A model generated the notes under the pieces. It searched no databases. It was not told where the DNA came from and saw only the letters and a program-made list of their open reading frames with translations. The translations under genes and the position numbers were made by a program. A stretch of 43,673 nucleotides of DNA from Chara braunii (taxonomy: Eukaryota; Streptophyta; Charophyceae; Charales; Characeae). Location of the stretch: the NCBI GenBank assembly GCA_003427395.1, contig BFEA01000089.1:3591653-3635325 (forward strand), given 5' to 3'. Positions 1-10,888 of the stretch are shown in pieces (the stretch's first letter is position 1; each line of letters starts with the position of its first letter).

Positions 1-262
1 GATAACCCTCATGATCAGGCCCAATCTACATCTGGCTTTGACTCCAGAAAAGGGGGAAGTGCTCATTGAACAAAATTACTCAAGAGAATTATGATCTGAT
101 AACGCTAGATTAAAGCGCTTCTGCGGGCAGGGGTAGCAGGAGATAATAAGCCCCAACACCCTATCTGCCGTTGAGGACCTGGGAAGTGGGCGCACCGAGT
201 GACAGGCGGCGTTGCCCCTAGCTTCATCGAGCGGTAGGAGCCCCTCCCCGGGTTTCCCCACA
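1..262 (+). mobile_element. Right terminus of a second copy of element E
   Basis: The segment is homologous to the right end of the 4.5-kb element E at 30124-34608. Bases 173-262 align to 34518-34608 with one single-base indel and roughly 80% identity by eye. Weaker matches continue leftwards, for example the shared CTTTGACT and AACAAAATT blocks. Both copies end in TTTCC(C/T)CACA, so the element boundary is placed at 262, where LINE sequence begins. The ORF2 frame of the LINE runs by chance into this segment down to a stop at 105-107, so the last ~50 residues of that frame are not LINE-encoded. The rest of this E copy lies left of the window. Confidence 0.7.
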
Positions 263-3200
263 CCGTGACCAGGCGATAGGCAATTGGGAGCGGCTTCCAC
301 TTCCATTGTCTCTCATTCTGCCACCAATGTTTCCATATTATACATTGTGATGTGTCCAGTTCCCCCAATTTCTTTTTCGGGTCCAGCCACATTTGCTCGA
401 AGAGGGATACTTGTTCTGATCTCTTGATCGGATCTGTTATTCGAGTTAGAGATTCTTTTAATTGGGCCCAGGCCTTCTGGATTGCTGCCCGAATAAAATC
501 GATGATGTGCAGCTTGGCTTGTTGGTATCCAAAAAGGTGTTCATTCCTCTCGTGAGAGCATCTCGCCCGCCATGTTGTCATCAGGATTTCCAGTCTGGTG
601 AGTGAGAAAAGGTTGGCCTGGAAGGGCGTCCATGACCGTGCAGTATGCGGGTGATGGCCCAATAATATCACCGCCGGGTCCCATGGGAGGTCCTGCCCTG
701 TGAGGTGGAGCCATGCTGCGCTCCACCATTGCCATATCTGTTTTGCCAATGGGCAAAACAGTAGGCAGTGCTCGAGGTCGGCTATTTGCTTCGGGGAAGA
801 GTGGCCACAAAACGAATAGATTGGGGATAATAGCTTCTTTTGTTCCAGCTGTGAGCGAAAAACCACCCAGTCTGGTGTTGGTAGGCACCGGTACAGAATC
901 TGCCATTCCAGTGCTCTGTGAGATGTGGGCATCAGGTGTGCGTATCGTGGCCAAGTGATGCGGTTAATCTCCTGACTCGTGAGTGTCGAGTCACGTTCCC
1001 AGCGGTGTTTCACAATGTTGGTTGTATCCACTGTTTTGTGCATTCTTCTGTAGCAGTTTTTCACAGTGAATTTCTAGAACGGAAGCGGTTGAGATCCCTG
1101 CCAATGCCATTCAGCGGGGTCAAACAGTAGCTGGCTCAGAGGGAGTGATGATTCGTACCCGCACCAACCTTCCTTGTCATCTCCTAGGACTCTGACTCTA
1201 ATCAGGCCGGCCCAGGGGAGTGTCGTGTCCAATTCCCCATTCCTTTTGAGCGGGGTGAGTCGAGCCCCCGACAGATCCGGTTCGTAGGCCTCCAGGTCCA
1301 CATATTGTGCCCTCCTATTGGTGATCCTATAGATAACCATTGGGAGTGGAAGTGTCGTAACCGGTACCACCCAGTCTCCCTTGAGGGCTTGCAGACCCTG
1401 TTTAAGGGCTGCGTACCAGGCTATGGGGACAGCTTCTTGGAGGGTATTCAGTTTGCCCTCCAAGTCTCTGACGTTCTTTAGTCGGGGGCAAAGTTGGTCG
1501 ACAAATTTCCAATTAGCCGTTGGTATGTCCCAAAGGTGCCCCAGGGAGAATATCCCTTTGTTCACCCAGGACAGCCAGTTCGATCCTTGTTTGACTGAGA
1601 GGGGTTGTCCTTGGGCGTCCAGTATTTGCGGGTTCCCAAACCACGGCTGCCTCCATATCTCATGCCACCTTGCTGGTGGCGGGATCTTTTGAGGACCAAT
1701 GTCTCTCCAGAGAGCAACAAGGGAGGCCCACATGGGATCATTTATTAGGTCTATTTTGGCTGCTGTGGTGTGAGAGTCGGCGGTTGCTGTCCTTGGAGGC
1801 TTGGGAATAGACCACGCTGGATTTGTTAGTCATGCCAACGGGTGGATCGGATTGTCTTGGGGAGTTGGTGGTACCAGTTGGTTGAGTTGAATGCAGGCTA
1901 GGGGTGCCCATGGGAGGTCATCAGCCATGAGTAGGCGCACAATGACTTTGAACACCAACGCCTTGATTTGGTCTTCAGGGTCTATGATTCCTAAGCCGCC
2001 TTTCACTTTTGGTTGGGCCACTTGGGCCCATGCCACCCTTTTGATACACGTTCTGAGCTCATGGTCGTTCCTCCATAGGTACGCTGCAATGACTGACTTT
2101 AGTAGAGACAATTGGTGCGGGAGGAGGGTCCAAAAGGTCGTCTTGTACCAGATGGTTGACAAAATTGCGTTGTTGATGGCTAGGGCTCTACCTACTATAT
2201 AGGTGTGCAGACCCTTCCATTTGGCCATGGCGTGAATTGCTGCTTGGACAAGATGGTCCCCATGGTCTTTTGGGGGACCTAGGGCTGTGAGTCTTATCCC
2301 CAAGATGCGGATGGCTTCCTCCTTTGACCGCCAGTTGACTGGGGGCTCATCAGGTGGGGGTTCTGCAGTGTGGAGCCACCAACCCTCCGTTTTAGCACCC
2401 CAGTTGACTTTCATGTCTGCAGCTATGGAGAAGACGTGTATTCTGTGAACCAGCGCGTGCATACTAGATGTTGAGGCTCTAATGAGCACCGTCAGGTCGT
2501 CTGCGAACAGCGAGGTGACCGATATTTTGTGTGCAGGGATTTCTGGTATGGAGATTCGCTCAATGTCAGGGTTGACTCGTATGAATGCAGTCAGTGCCTC
2601 CATGACGATGATGAAGAGAAGCGGGGCGATCGGGTCTCCTTGTCTCACCGATCTTTGTAAGGGAAAGAGATGTGAGAGGTGGCCATTTAGCGTGATATTC
2701 GTTGTCGCGGAATGGTGTAGTGTATGGACCCAGTGTCTAATCTAAGTGCCAAAGTTCATCTTGTCTAAGCACTGGTCCAAGAATCGCCAGACCACATGAT
2801 CGTAGGCCTTCTCGAAGTCGATGAATAGGATTGTTGCCTCTACCTGTCTTTGTCTTGCATACTTAATTGTCTCATTGACAAGCAAGACATTGTCTTGAAT
2901 ATTCCTGTGGGGCATGAATCCTGTTTGGTCCATGTGAATCAAGTGGTGCATGCAGGGGAGAAGTCTGTTGCATAGGGTTTTCGCCACCATCTTGTATGGG
3001 AGGGGTAGGAGCGTGATTGGGCGATAGTTCCTAATTTCCGCTCGATCCCCTTTCTTGTAGAGTAAGGTGGTGACCCCTTGGCCCATGAGATCCCCAAAGC
3101 GTCCTTCTTGTTGGGCCGCATGTATGTATGCCATAAGATCCGGACCCAGGGTCTCCCAGAAATGGAGTCAAAATTCTTTGGGAAAACCGTCCAAATCTGG

Positions 3201-4896
3201 AGTCTTATCATCATCCATGTCTTTCAATCTTGCATGGATCTCTTGTAATGAGAGAGTTGTGTCCCGGGCCTGCTTTTGTTGCTGAGAAAGCAGGGCTGAC
3301 AAGCTGTGCAGCATGGTCAGTGTTTCTTCTCCCCATTGTGCATTTTCGGATGTGTAGAGTTTCTGGTAGTATTGTGTGGTGTAGTCCACAATTTTGTAGG
3401 CGTTCGAGGCGTCCGGCTGGTGTGGATCGAAGGGATGGTGTAGCTCAGCCACCTGGCTTTGTCTTACCCTGGTCCTGGCTTTATTGAAAAATGCTCTCAG
3501 ACAGGCCATTTTCCCTTTCGTATCTGCTTTTCGAATCCGGGCCTGGATTCTCCATTTTTCTGCCTGGTTGTCTAGGTGAGCCTGTAAATGGTCTCTAGCG
3601 TCTTGGAGCTGCGAAAATATTAGTGGGTCCAGCGGTTGTTCCAACAGTTGGTGGTCCCACTGTTCGAGAGTGTGCAACAGGCTATCTAGGGTGGCTTTTC
3701 GATCCCTTGCATGTTTAATCGAGAATTTTTTAACCTGCTCCCTAAGATTGCCCACCCCTATGTTAAACCAGTCCACCAAAGACGCGTGGGCGTTTTTCTG
3801 AGTCGCCCAGTATGTCCAAAATTCCACCACCATCTGTCTTAGCGTTTGTAGTTTAAGCAAAGATGTGTTAAACTTGTAAAAGCCAGGGCCTCGAGACAGG
3901 TGGTGGTGGAACGAAATACCCATCACTATACCTCTGTGGTCAAAAGACTTACATGGGCTAATGGTTTGTATCTCAGCTACGGACACTAGGTCTGTGAGGG
4001 TCTGGGATATAAGAAAGAGGTCTATTCGAGAGTTGGATAGGCCTGCTTCTCCTCTAGACCGTAAACAAGTGTAGGCCTTCTTGGTTGGGTGAAGAAGTCT
4101 ATATATGTCGCATAGCTACATCTCTGCAATGATGTGATTGAGCATAATGACGTCCGGTTGCAGTTCTCCCAGCTGTGGCTGGGAGGAGGATGATCGCCTG
4201 TCTAGAGCCAGGTCAGGGGTAACATTAAAGTCCCCGGCTATAATCAGGGGGCAGTCATTTGGCAACACTTCCGTGAGATTTTGCAGAAATTGGAGCCTGG
4301 CAGCGCTGTCGTTTGGGCCATAGATGCTGGCAATGCATATCATCTCTTCTCCCAATGTTGCTTTAAGGTAGACCAATCTCCCCTCCAGTCTGTCGAAGTC
4401 CGATTGTATTGGTTTTAATCTTGACGACGACGGAATCCATATGGCCACCCCAGCCGAGGCTCTGGCCACTGCTGGTGCTGAGAATGCCGTGTGCGGCCAA
4501 ATTTGAGTGTGTTTGGCCTTATGATTAGGACTGTGGGACAGGTGGGACTCCTGAATGCATACCGCATCGGGCCATGACCCTGATTCCGAGTGCTTAATCT
4601 CATTCCAGATTGCAGAAATCTTGTGCTGGTTGGCCGTCATGAGGCCATTGACGTTCAACGATTTGATTTGCAGGTCTGCTTGAGCCAGTTTCTTGGCCCA
4701 AGGCGGCGGTTTTCTGAGAGGAGGCGGGACGACCGGAGCCTGTGGGGGAGGCGGTTGTGCTGGTGGTTTGTGAAGGCGGTTGTGATGACGACGAATTTTC
4801 GGGCGGGGATCAGAGCGGAGGTTGGGGGAGGGGGGAGGGCGGTGGATGCTCCCTTCGGTTAGTATCCTGCCTATTCTGTGGTGTTTGCCTATCCAT
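263..4896 (-). pseudogene. LINE ORF2: endonuclease, reverse transcriptase, zf-RVT
   Basis: ORF2 proteins nick target DNA and copy the element RNA at the nick (target-primed reverse transcription). The endonuclease (about 4670-3900) shows LNVNG, IQES, YGPND, AGDFNV, SRID and DHRGI, the expected metal-binding and catalytic blocks. The RT has FEKAYD near 2815 (motif A), RQGDP near 2640 (motif B) and FADD near 2500 (motif C). The zf-RVT near 810-740 has CGH, then HC, C and IWQWW. From about 4660 down to 263 all fragments share one frame. The frame is broken only by five stops: TAG at 4116-4118, TGA at 3168-3170, TAG at 2742-2744, TGA at 1830-1832 and TAG at 1074-1076. The first in-frame ATG is unclear. 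An ATG at 4894-4896 opens a Pro-rich N-terminus but needs one frameshift to join the endonuclease frame. The last codons run into element E. Confidence 0.88.
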
Positions 4897-4949
4897 CAGA
4901 TGTAGCTATGATCAAATCTGTCCCTTCGTGCGGCTGGTTCTCTGTCTGT

Positions 4950-7020
4950 TCACAGCCTGTTGAGGAAGGGGGGGTCCTCCCAGGCATTAGAAGCATCAAG
5001 GAAGCCATTTTCTAATATTGCCTGGAGAAAGATGTGGATTTGGGTTAGCCTCCAAGCAGGATTAGATCTGAGTCTGGTTGTGGACAGATTTGCTAGCTGG
5101 TCTTCTGTGAACCACTGTAGTGTTGAGTTCCTATTGTGAGGGCGACTGTAGTCAAAAATTATCACTGCGGGGACAATGCCTCTTGGGAAGGGGTGGTCTC
5201 GTGGGAGTGAGACTCCCTGTACTCCAATGTCATTGTTGTCCCTGAGGCGGGTTGCAATCATTCTTTGGGATTCTGTTTTCCCGACGTCCCCTTGCCATCC
5301 TTCGATCGTTAGGCCGACGTACTCATTTATGGCCTTTGATTTGTGAGAGTTGAAGTCTGCAAGGTATCCCTTGATGCGCAAGCCCAGTTGCCATGTATGA
5401 CTTTGGGATTCTCTTGTAATTGGTATGAGCAGCAAACCTTGAAGGGGGTCATATGAGATTAGAGTCGAAAGGTCTGATGAGATCCCTCAACTTCCCCCTA
5501 GTGGAGGGTTTTGTTAAAGATTGTGTAGTTCACAGCAAGAGTTGAGTTTCTGGTTGAGGTTCTGTTTCCGACTCTGTATCTGTGTCAGGGTCCTCTGGGT
5601 CGTCATGGTCATCTTGGTCATCAAAATCGTGCAAGGCTGATTCAGAGGAGGAGTCCGCTTCTGAGTCGGAGATCAGGGAGATCGCCTTCTCCGCGGTCTG
5701 TGCTGGAGCGATATGCAGCACCGATCTGAGCAAGTGGGGAGGGATATTGTCTTCCCATGTTNCCTGTGTTGTGGTCAGTGCCTTTTGGTTGTGGTCGGCA
5801 TGCAGAACTGCCGCCATCTCTTGGATGAGGATCTCCGGCCATTGTTGGCCTTCTACCAAGAAGGTGGTCTCTCCTCCCTGTCTTCGGGTAAGGGCCAGCT
5901 CCTGTGAGGTCGGGANTGGGTGNTGTTCTGACCAGAGACGGTCGATAATAGTTTGGGTAATNTGGATGATAGACCGGGCCACCAATTTCCAGTCAACNTC
6001 GTCAGGTGATGCACANGAATNTACTGTGCATCGGAGGTTTTCATTTTTTAAGATGAGTTTCCTGATTCTTTCCCAATGAGTGGGGGAGATCNTGTCGTGC
6101 AGGGAGATGGAATCAGGAGACAGCATTTTTAAGAGCACCCAGTCTGTCAATTCCTTGAGCTGTGTCCTTACCCTTGTACGGGTCATATTAGACCTCTGCT
6201 TTGGCCGGCTATTTTGTTTCGCCTTCTTGTCNTNGTCNTGGTCTNTTCNTCCGGGGACATCCCGTGCGCGGTCGATGGTCTCCGGGCCAAGGTCTGTCTG
6301 TTGCAGGTTGTTTGGACCCCGTTCTGTGTATGTGGATGTGCTGCAAGGGCCCCCTAACATCTCGCTCGGTTGAGATTTCTGTTGGTATGTGTTGCTGTCT
6401 TCAGGCACAATAATGGTGTCTCCTTGGTGGTCCAGCTGCAGGTGGGGCTCGTTTTCGGTCAGTGCCATGTGTGTGGACTGTGCAGTAATTAGAGTCTGCT
6501 GCTGCTCCCTGTACCTAAGAGCCTCCTGTGCTTGTGGCAGGGCCTGTGCCTGGACTTTCACCTGTTCTGCCGCCAGCCTCTGAGCTTGTGCCTGTAGCTG
6601 TGCTTGGGTCTGGGCCTTTTCCTGGGCCAGTTGTTGGGCCTGGGACTGTGCCCAAGTGTATGTTGAGGCCTGAATGTCCCATACACGGGTCTGGGCCTCT
6701 TCAAGCACTTTGAGGTTCCCTCGCATGTTTCCCGGTTGTGAGCAGGGAGGATTTGAGGACGTCTGGTATGGATCGTTGTTATTCTCCAGCATAACGTCCC
6801 CTTGATAGTCTAATAGCAGGGCAGGGGGTGTGTGAAGCACAGGTTCTTGTGGAACCTCCCCCTCCCGGGTTTGGTGGTGCAGGGGCAGCTGTTGTTCCAC
6901 CACTTCCACCTGTACTTCCTTCAGTGGGTGGAGCGGCCTGTAAGTTGGTTGTACGTCAAGTGTTTGGTCCCCCCCGGGTTCATGATGTTCTGTGCTCCAT
7001 GTTGGGGCACTGTTGCGCAT
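4950..7020 (-). pseudogene. LINE middle ORF: Gln/Ala-rich and acidic protein of unknown function
   Basis: A long frame opens with an ATG at 7018-7020, only 17 bases after the ORF1 stop. The N-terminal third is Pro/Gln-rich. Residues ~115-175 are a Gln/Ala/Glu-rich stretch with repeated AQ and QA, probably a coiled coil. A basic patch follows, then a region that looks folded with several Trp and Leu, then a very acidic Asp/Glu/Ser tract just before a TGA at 5530-5532. The frame continues past this TGA to about 5460, where a one-base shift joins it to a well-behaved ~160-residue C-terminal segment (5455-4950). Together this makes about 690 codons. I recognise no known domain. It could be an accessory ORF or a second gag-like protein; plant L1 elements normally have only two ORFs. 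About a dozen N bases fall between 5761 and 6245. Confidence 0.6.
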
Positions 7021-7037
7021 TCAAGATTATCACCTTT

Positions 7038-9241
7038 CTATTGGCGCGCTTGTTTCTTTAGACTTACTGGGTTAGGACCGTTGGGGGATGCTCTTGACTG
7101 TGGGGATCCAGGTTGAGAGGCCTTCTCCAGTTGAGGCCGAGGAGGTACTGACACTGCTTGTGGTTGTACCTCCAATGCCGATTGGAGTAAGAGCTTGGCT
7201 GATGGTTCCATCATTTCCACAGGAGTGGAGTTGCCAGTCTGCGCAAGTACCTCCTTAATTTTGGCTAACCAGTATTCCACATACCCTGTCATTACTCTCA
7301 CTGGTGTCTCATTGCCTGCTGACGTCGGTATTGTCGTGGAGCTGACCAGCTGCCCTTGCTGTGGGGGAGGAGACCGCCTCTCATTTTGCATCTGTTGGGC
7401 GCCGTTGTTGTGAGGGTGGCTGCCCATCTCCGCATTGCCCTGAATCAGTTGTGGAGAAGGAGTGTTCTTTGCAGGTGCTTCGAGGGCCAGGACTGTGGTA
7501 CCTTCATGAGAACTGAGGTTTAATGGGGAGCTTCTTGTATCTGGCTCCGACCCCAGATCCATAATGGTGGGGGCGGGTGGGTGAGATTGTCGTTGTGGTA
7601 GGTGGCTTCCAGCTTCTGTCTGCTGCCCCACAGGCTTGCTGGGGCGCTCCTTCCTTTGTTGCGTGCTCATTTGTTCAGTCCTCTGCTGGCATTGTCCCAC
7701 TGTCCCCACTGGGGGTTGAGCCTGGACAGAAGGAGGATGGTTGTTTACTGTGTCGGATAGTTCTGTACCCACTACCCCTCGGCTCGTTCACAGACTTTCC
7801 GGTTGTTGTCATGTGATTGGGGGAGAAGTTGTACGGGGCCCAGCTGTGAGTTGCTTTCCCTTATTACCTTTTCCAGGTGGGTCGCCCTTTTTGGATGTTG
7901 GCTTGGGGTGGTGTACTTCCGAACTGATGGGGGTGATCTTTGGTGATCCTTCCCCCTTCCAAAACCAATATCCCGGCTTTTGTTTCTCCCCTTCCTTGAA
8001 AAACCAGCCCTTAAGTTTGGGATCCTCTGACAACCAGATCCCTTCCATCGAGCGGTGCGGGAGGATCAGGCCTGTCAGTGCGTTCGTAGGCTGGTTTGGG
8101 CAGACGGCATCAGTACACAGATGTCCCCTGAGTCTGCATGCGTAGCACCATGGGTCTTGCGTGTGGCTCAACGGGACAGAGTAAGTTTTGCGCTGGTATG
8201 CATATGTCCATTCTTCGGTCAATGGAAACGGTTTTTGGGGATCCCAGTCCAGGGCCACCAACAGAGAGTCGTCTTTTTTCGGCATAAACTGCGGGAGGTT
8301 GTGAACGAACCCTTTGACCGGGGCCAACATCTGCAAATCAGCCAGAATGGCGCCTTGGACGTTGATGGGGGCAAAACGAAACTCAACCCAGAAGTTGTTC
8401 TTCATCACTAATTCAGCGGAGCCGGTGGGGACCATTGTCTGATTCGGACCGAGGTCGATCTGAACATCAATTGCTTCAAGTTCAGCAGTCTGGCCCTATC
8501 GGCAGGATAGAGCGACAAAACTGTTGCTGTAGATGCCCCGACCGTCTCCACGAGAAAATGGTCTTGCACATCTTTGTCTGTCCTTTTGATGGCTCTCAGT
8601 TGTTTGTGTACCCATTTTAGCTTCTCATTGGTGTGGATTGCACTCACTTCCTTGGCAAACACAAACTGCATGGCACTTTGTGTATAAACTGCTGTCTTGG
8701 CTGCCATGGCCTGAGCCAAGAAGAGGGAGATGGGATAGATGAAACCATTTTCCTCTTGAATTTTTTTTTCCGGTGCGACGTGCAATTTATAGATGAAATG
8801 TCCTCTCAAGGGGTGAATTGGGTCCAATGTGAGAAGCTGATTGGTTGATTCACACCCGGGTGTTGTAAGGGCCGCCATCAGGGCCAGTTATCGATCAGTT
8901 GCTCCTGTCGAAGGTTGTGTTTCGGTGCCCTTGGAGCCGGGTCTGGGCGTCCACAGCTGCGACGGGGGGGAAGCCGACGAGGATGCCCTCATGGATTGTG
9001 TTGCTGTCAGGATGTCTTCGTAGGAGGGAGGCATGGATGCCTGAGTATGGTTCCCTGGGGTGATGCAGGGCAGGCCGGCTGACGTGGCTCTCCCTTCCGC
9101 AGGCAGTGCCTTAGGCGGAGTGGAGTGACACCCGTGACCGTGGCGTGACTGGGGTTGATTGAGCCCCGAAGTTTGTCCGTTATCTGTTTGTGGGTGCTGG
9201 ACAGATCCCGACGCGTTAGTGCCGGGACCAGATTTTGACAT
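7038..9241 (-). pseudogene. LINE ORF1: gag-like nucleic-acid-binding protein with zinc knuckle
   Basis: ORF1 proteins of L1 elements coat the element RNA. The frame starts at an ATG at 9239-9241 with a low-complexity Ser/Pro/Gln/Thr-rich N-terminus. A TAA at 8888-8890 interrupts it. A folded-looking segment with alternating Lys and hydrophobic residues follows (8878-8500). A frameshift near 8490 leads into a segment ending in a knuckle-like Cys cluster, CYACRLRGHLCTDAVC near 8140-8090. This is CX2CX4H followed by Cys after one and six residues, close to CCHC but not canonical. A TGA at 7809-7811 interrupts the frame again. The C-terminal 240 residues are Gln/Pro-rich and end at 7038. The order (disordered N-term, RNA-binding middle, knuckle) fits plant L1 ORF1. 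Confidence 0.65.
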
Positions 9242-9524
9242 GCTTTCAGACGGTTTCAGCAGATGCCGGCCCGTCTCATTGTGGAGTCCTGGGATGGGGA
9301 GGGGAAGGGGCAGGGCTCGGGGTTAGGGTGGAAGATAGGAGAAGGACTTGGTAGCGTGGATCACCCCTGCGCTTGGCCAGGCTTTTATTGGAGTTTGTCC
9401 AGTGTCTTCGCTATTCCCTCATTAGAGGTCTATCTGCCTTGCTCCTGTCATCTTCTCGCTGCTTCCATTTTCCGGATTCTTCTTGTCTTTCTTGTTGACC
9501 CCCTCGATTCTCCCGTGTGCTCCC

Positions 9525-9989
9525 CCCTTGTCGGGTGTTCGCCCTTTGTCACCCTCTCCTCCCACCCTCTCTTCCAGCGACTTCTTACTCCTGTCGTTTG
9601 CTGACTTTCGTGCTGCCCACCTTTCCTCCCCTTCGTCACCGTTTCTGATTGGTGACAACTCTGTCCCCCCCTTTTTCTCTCTTGCCTCTCCACCACCTCC
9701 CCCTCCCTGTCTAGTGCTCCCCTCCTCTGACCTTTTCCTCACCCCGCCCGTTCTTCAGATCATCCGTTGCTGTCTTCGTTCCTCCTGTGCTCATGGGTTC
9801 GACGATGTCCCCCCCGAATCGGCGGTTGTTCCCACTGATCACCTCCCTCCCTCAACTCGCTTATTTCCACGTTGTTATTCGGTATATTTGATGATGTCCT
9901 TCCTTATCACGGATGATCTGATCGGCGTCTGCCGCTGTTGTTCTGTCGTTGCGTTCAGAAGGATGTCTCCAGGATTTCCTTCAAGGACC
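9525..9989 (-). repeat. 5' UTR tandem unit 1 (~465 bp)
   Basis: This unit starts at CCCCTTGTCGG and ends at TTCCTTCAAGGACC. It repeats in direct orientation at 9990-10454 with an offset of about 464-465 bp and fewer than about 20 differences by eye. It lies next to ORF1. Confidence 0.9.
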
Positions 9990-10454
9990 CCTTGTCGGCT
10001 GTCCGCCCTTTGTCACCCTTTCCTCCCACCCTCTCTTCCAGCGACTTCTTACTCCTGTCGTTTGCTGACTTTCGTGCTGCCCACCTTTCCTCCCATTCCT
10101 CACCGTTTCTGATTGGTGACAACTCTGCCCCCCCCCTTTTTCTCTCTTGCCTCTCCACCACCTCCCCCTCCCTGTCTAGTGCTCCCGTCCTCTGACCTTT
10201 TCCTCACCCCACCCGTTCTTCAGATCATCCGTTGTTGTCTTCGTTCCTCCTGTGGACATGGGTTCGACGATGTCCCCCTCGAATCGGCGGTTGTTCCCAC
10301 TGATCACCTCCCTCCCTCAACTCGCTGATTTCCACGTTGTTATTCTGTATATTTGATGATGTCCTTCCTTATCACGGATGATCTGATCGGCGTCTGCCGC
10401 TGTTGTTCTGTCATTGCGTTCAGAAGGATGTCTCCAGGATTTCCTTCAAGGACC
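9990..10454 (-). repeat. 5' UTR tandem unit 2 (~465 bp)
   Basis: This is a second copy of the preceding unit, nearly identical. Landmarks such as GCCCTTTGTCACCC and GATGATCTGATCGG recur with the same spacing. Confidence 0.9.
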
Positions 10455-10640
10455 TTCCTCCCTCGTTCCGTTCTGTTGAATCGGCTATTCCCCCGTTGTT
10501 ATTCACTTGATTTGTTGTTTGTCCATCATTATCTCGGATCCCGTGCTCGTCTATGTTCTTCTGTCGTGGCATTCACAAGGATGCCTCGAGGATGCTGACC
10601 TCCGTGCTGGCCACCTTATCTCCCGTACCCCGCCTGTCTA
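10455..10640 (-). repeat. Decayed, partial outer 5' UTR units
   Basis: Bases 10455-10590 resemble the right-hand third of the unit in diverged form (GTTGTTATTC, GTTCTTCTGTCGTGGCATTCA, AAGGATG). Bases 10592-10640 resemble the CTGACTTTCGTGCTGCCCACC part of the unit. The outermost units are therefore partial and older, as expected for the 5' end of a monomer array. Confidence 0.55.
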
Positions 10641-10684
10641 GGGGGAAAACAATTATGCGAAGGGTAGGGTACGGGCAGTGGTGT

Positions 10685-10888
10685 GGTATTTATCATTGTT
10701 TTTTTTTTTTTTTTTTTTNNNNNNNNNNNNNNNNNNNNNNNNNNNNNNNNNNNNNNNNNNNNNNNNNNNNNNNNNNNNNNNNNNNNNNNNNNNNNNNNNN
10801 NNNNNNNNNNNNNNNNNNNNNNNNNNNNNNNNNNNNNNNNNNNNNTTTTTTTTTTCAAAGGGCGATGGCCTTGAGGTATTATCATCGG
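10685..10888 (-). repeat. Poly-T tract with assembly gap, flanked by a near-repeat
   Basis: Poly-T at 10699-10718, an N gap at 10719-10845 and poly-T at 10846-10855 form one tract. It is flanked by GGTATTTATCATTG (10685-10698) and GGTATTATCATCGG (10875-10888). This looks like the poly(A) tail of a heavily 5'-truncated minus-strand retroposon with an imperfect target-site duplication. The gap prevents certainty. Confidence 0.35.

Larger units (their letters stand above)
263..10640 (-). mobile_element. L1-clade LINE, near full length, disrupted
   Basis: This is a non-LTR retrotransposon on the minus strand. Reading right to left it has tandem 5' UTR units, a gag-like ORF1, a middle ORF, and ORF2 with an APE-type endonuclease, a reverse transcriptase and a C-terminal zf-RVT zinc finger. 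The zf-RVT end is typical of plant L1-clade LINEs. The right edge near 10640 is set where similarity to the 5' UTR units fades, so it is approximate. The left edge at 262/263 is where element E begins, so the true LINE 3' UTR and poly(A) tail are not seen here. All three ORFs carry in-frame stops, so this copy cannot move by itself. Confidence 0.85.
9242..10640 (-). promoter_or_regulatory. LINE 5' UTR, pyrimidine-rich on the plus strand
   Basis: This region lies directly upstream of ORF1 and contains no credible gene. The plus strand is C/T-rich, so the LINE sense strand is purine-rich. It holds two tandem ~465-bp units and a decayed partial third (listed separately). LINE 5' UTRs carry the internal promoter, so these units are the likely promoter region; this is inferred from position. 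Confidence 0.6.

Noticed and set aside
263-4660. Alternative genetic code (stops read as amino acids) in LINE ORF2
   Set aside because: Both TAG and TGA interrupt the frame, TAA also appears in ORF1, and the other elements carry all three stops plus frameshifts. Ordinary decay explains this better.
5455-5465. Programmed frameshift in the LINE middle ORF
   Set aside because: No slippery heptamer or downstream structure is evident, and other random shifts and stops occur in the same copy.
9483-10328. Open frames of up to 209 residues on the plus strand in the LINE 5' UTR
   Set aside because: They are antisense to the LINE, come from C/T-rich tandem units and recur in both units without domain evidence.
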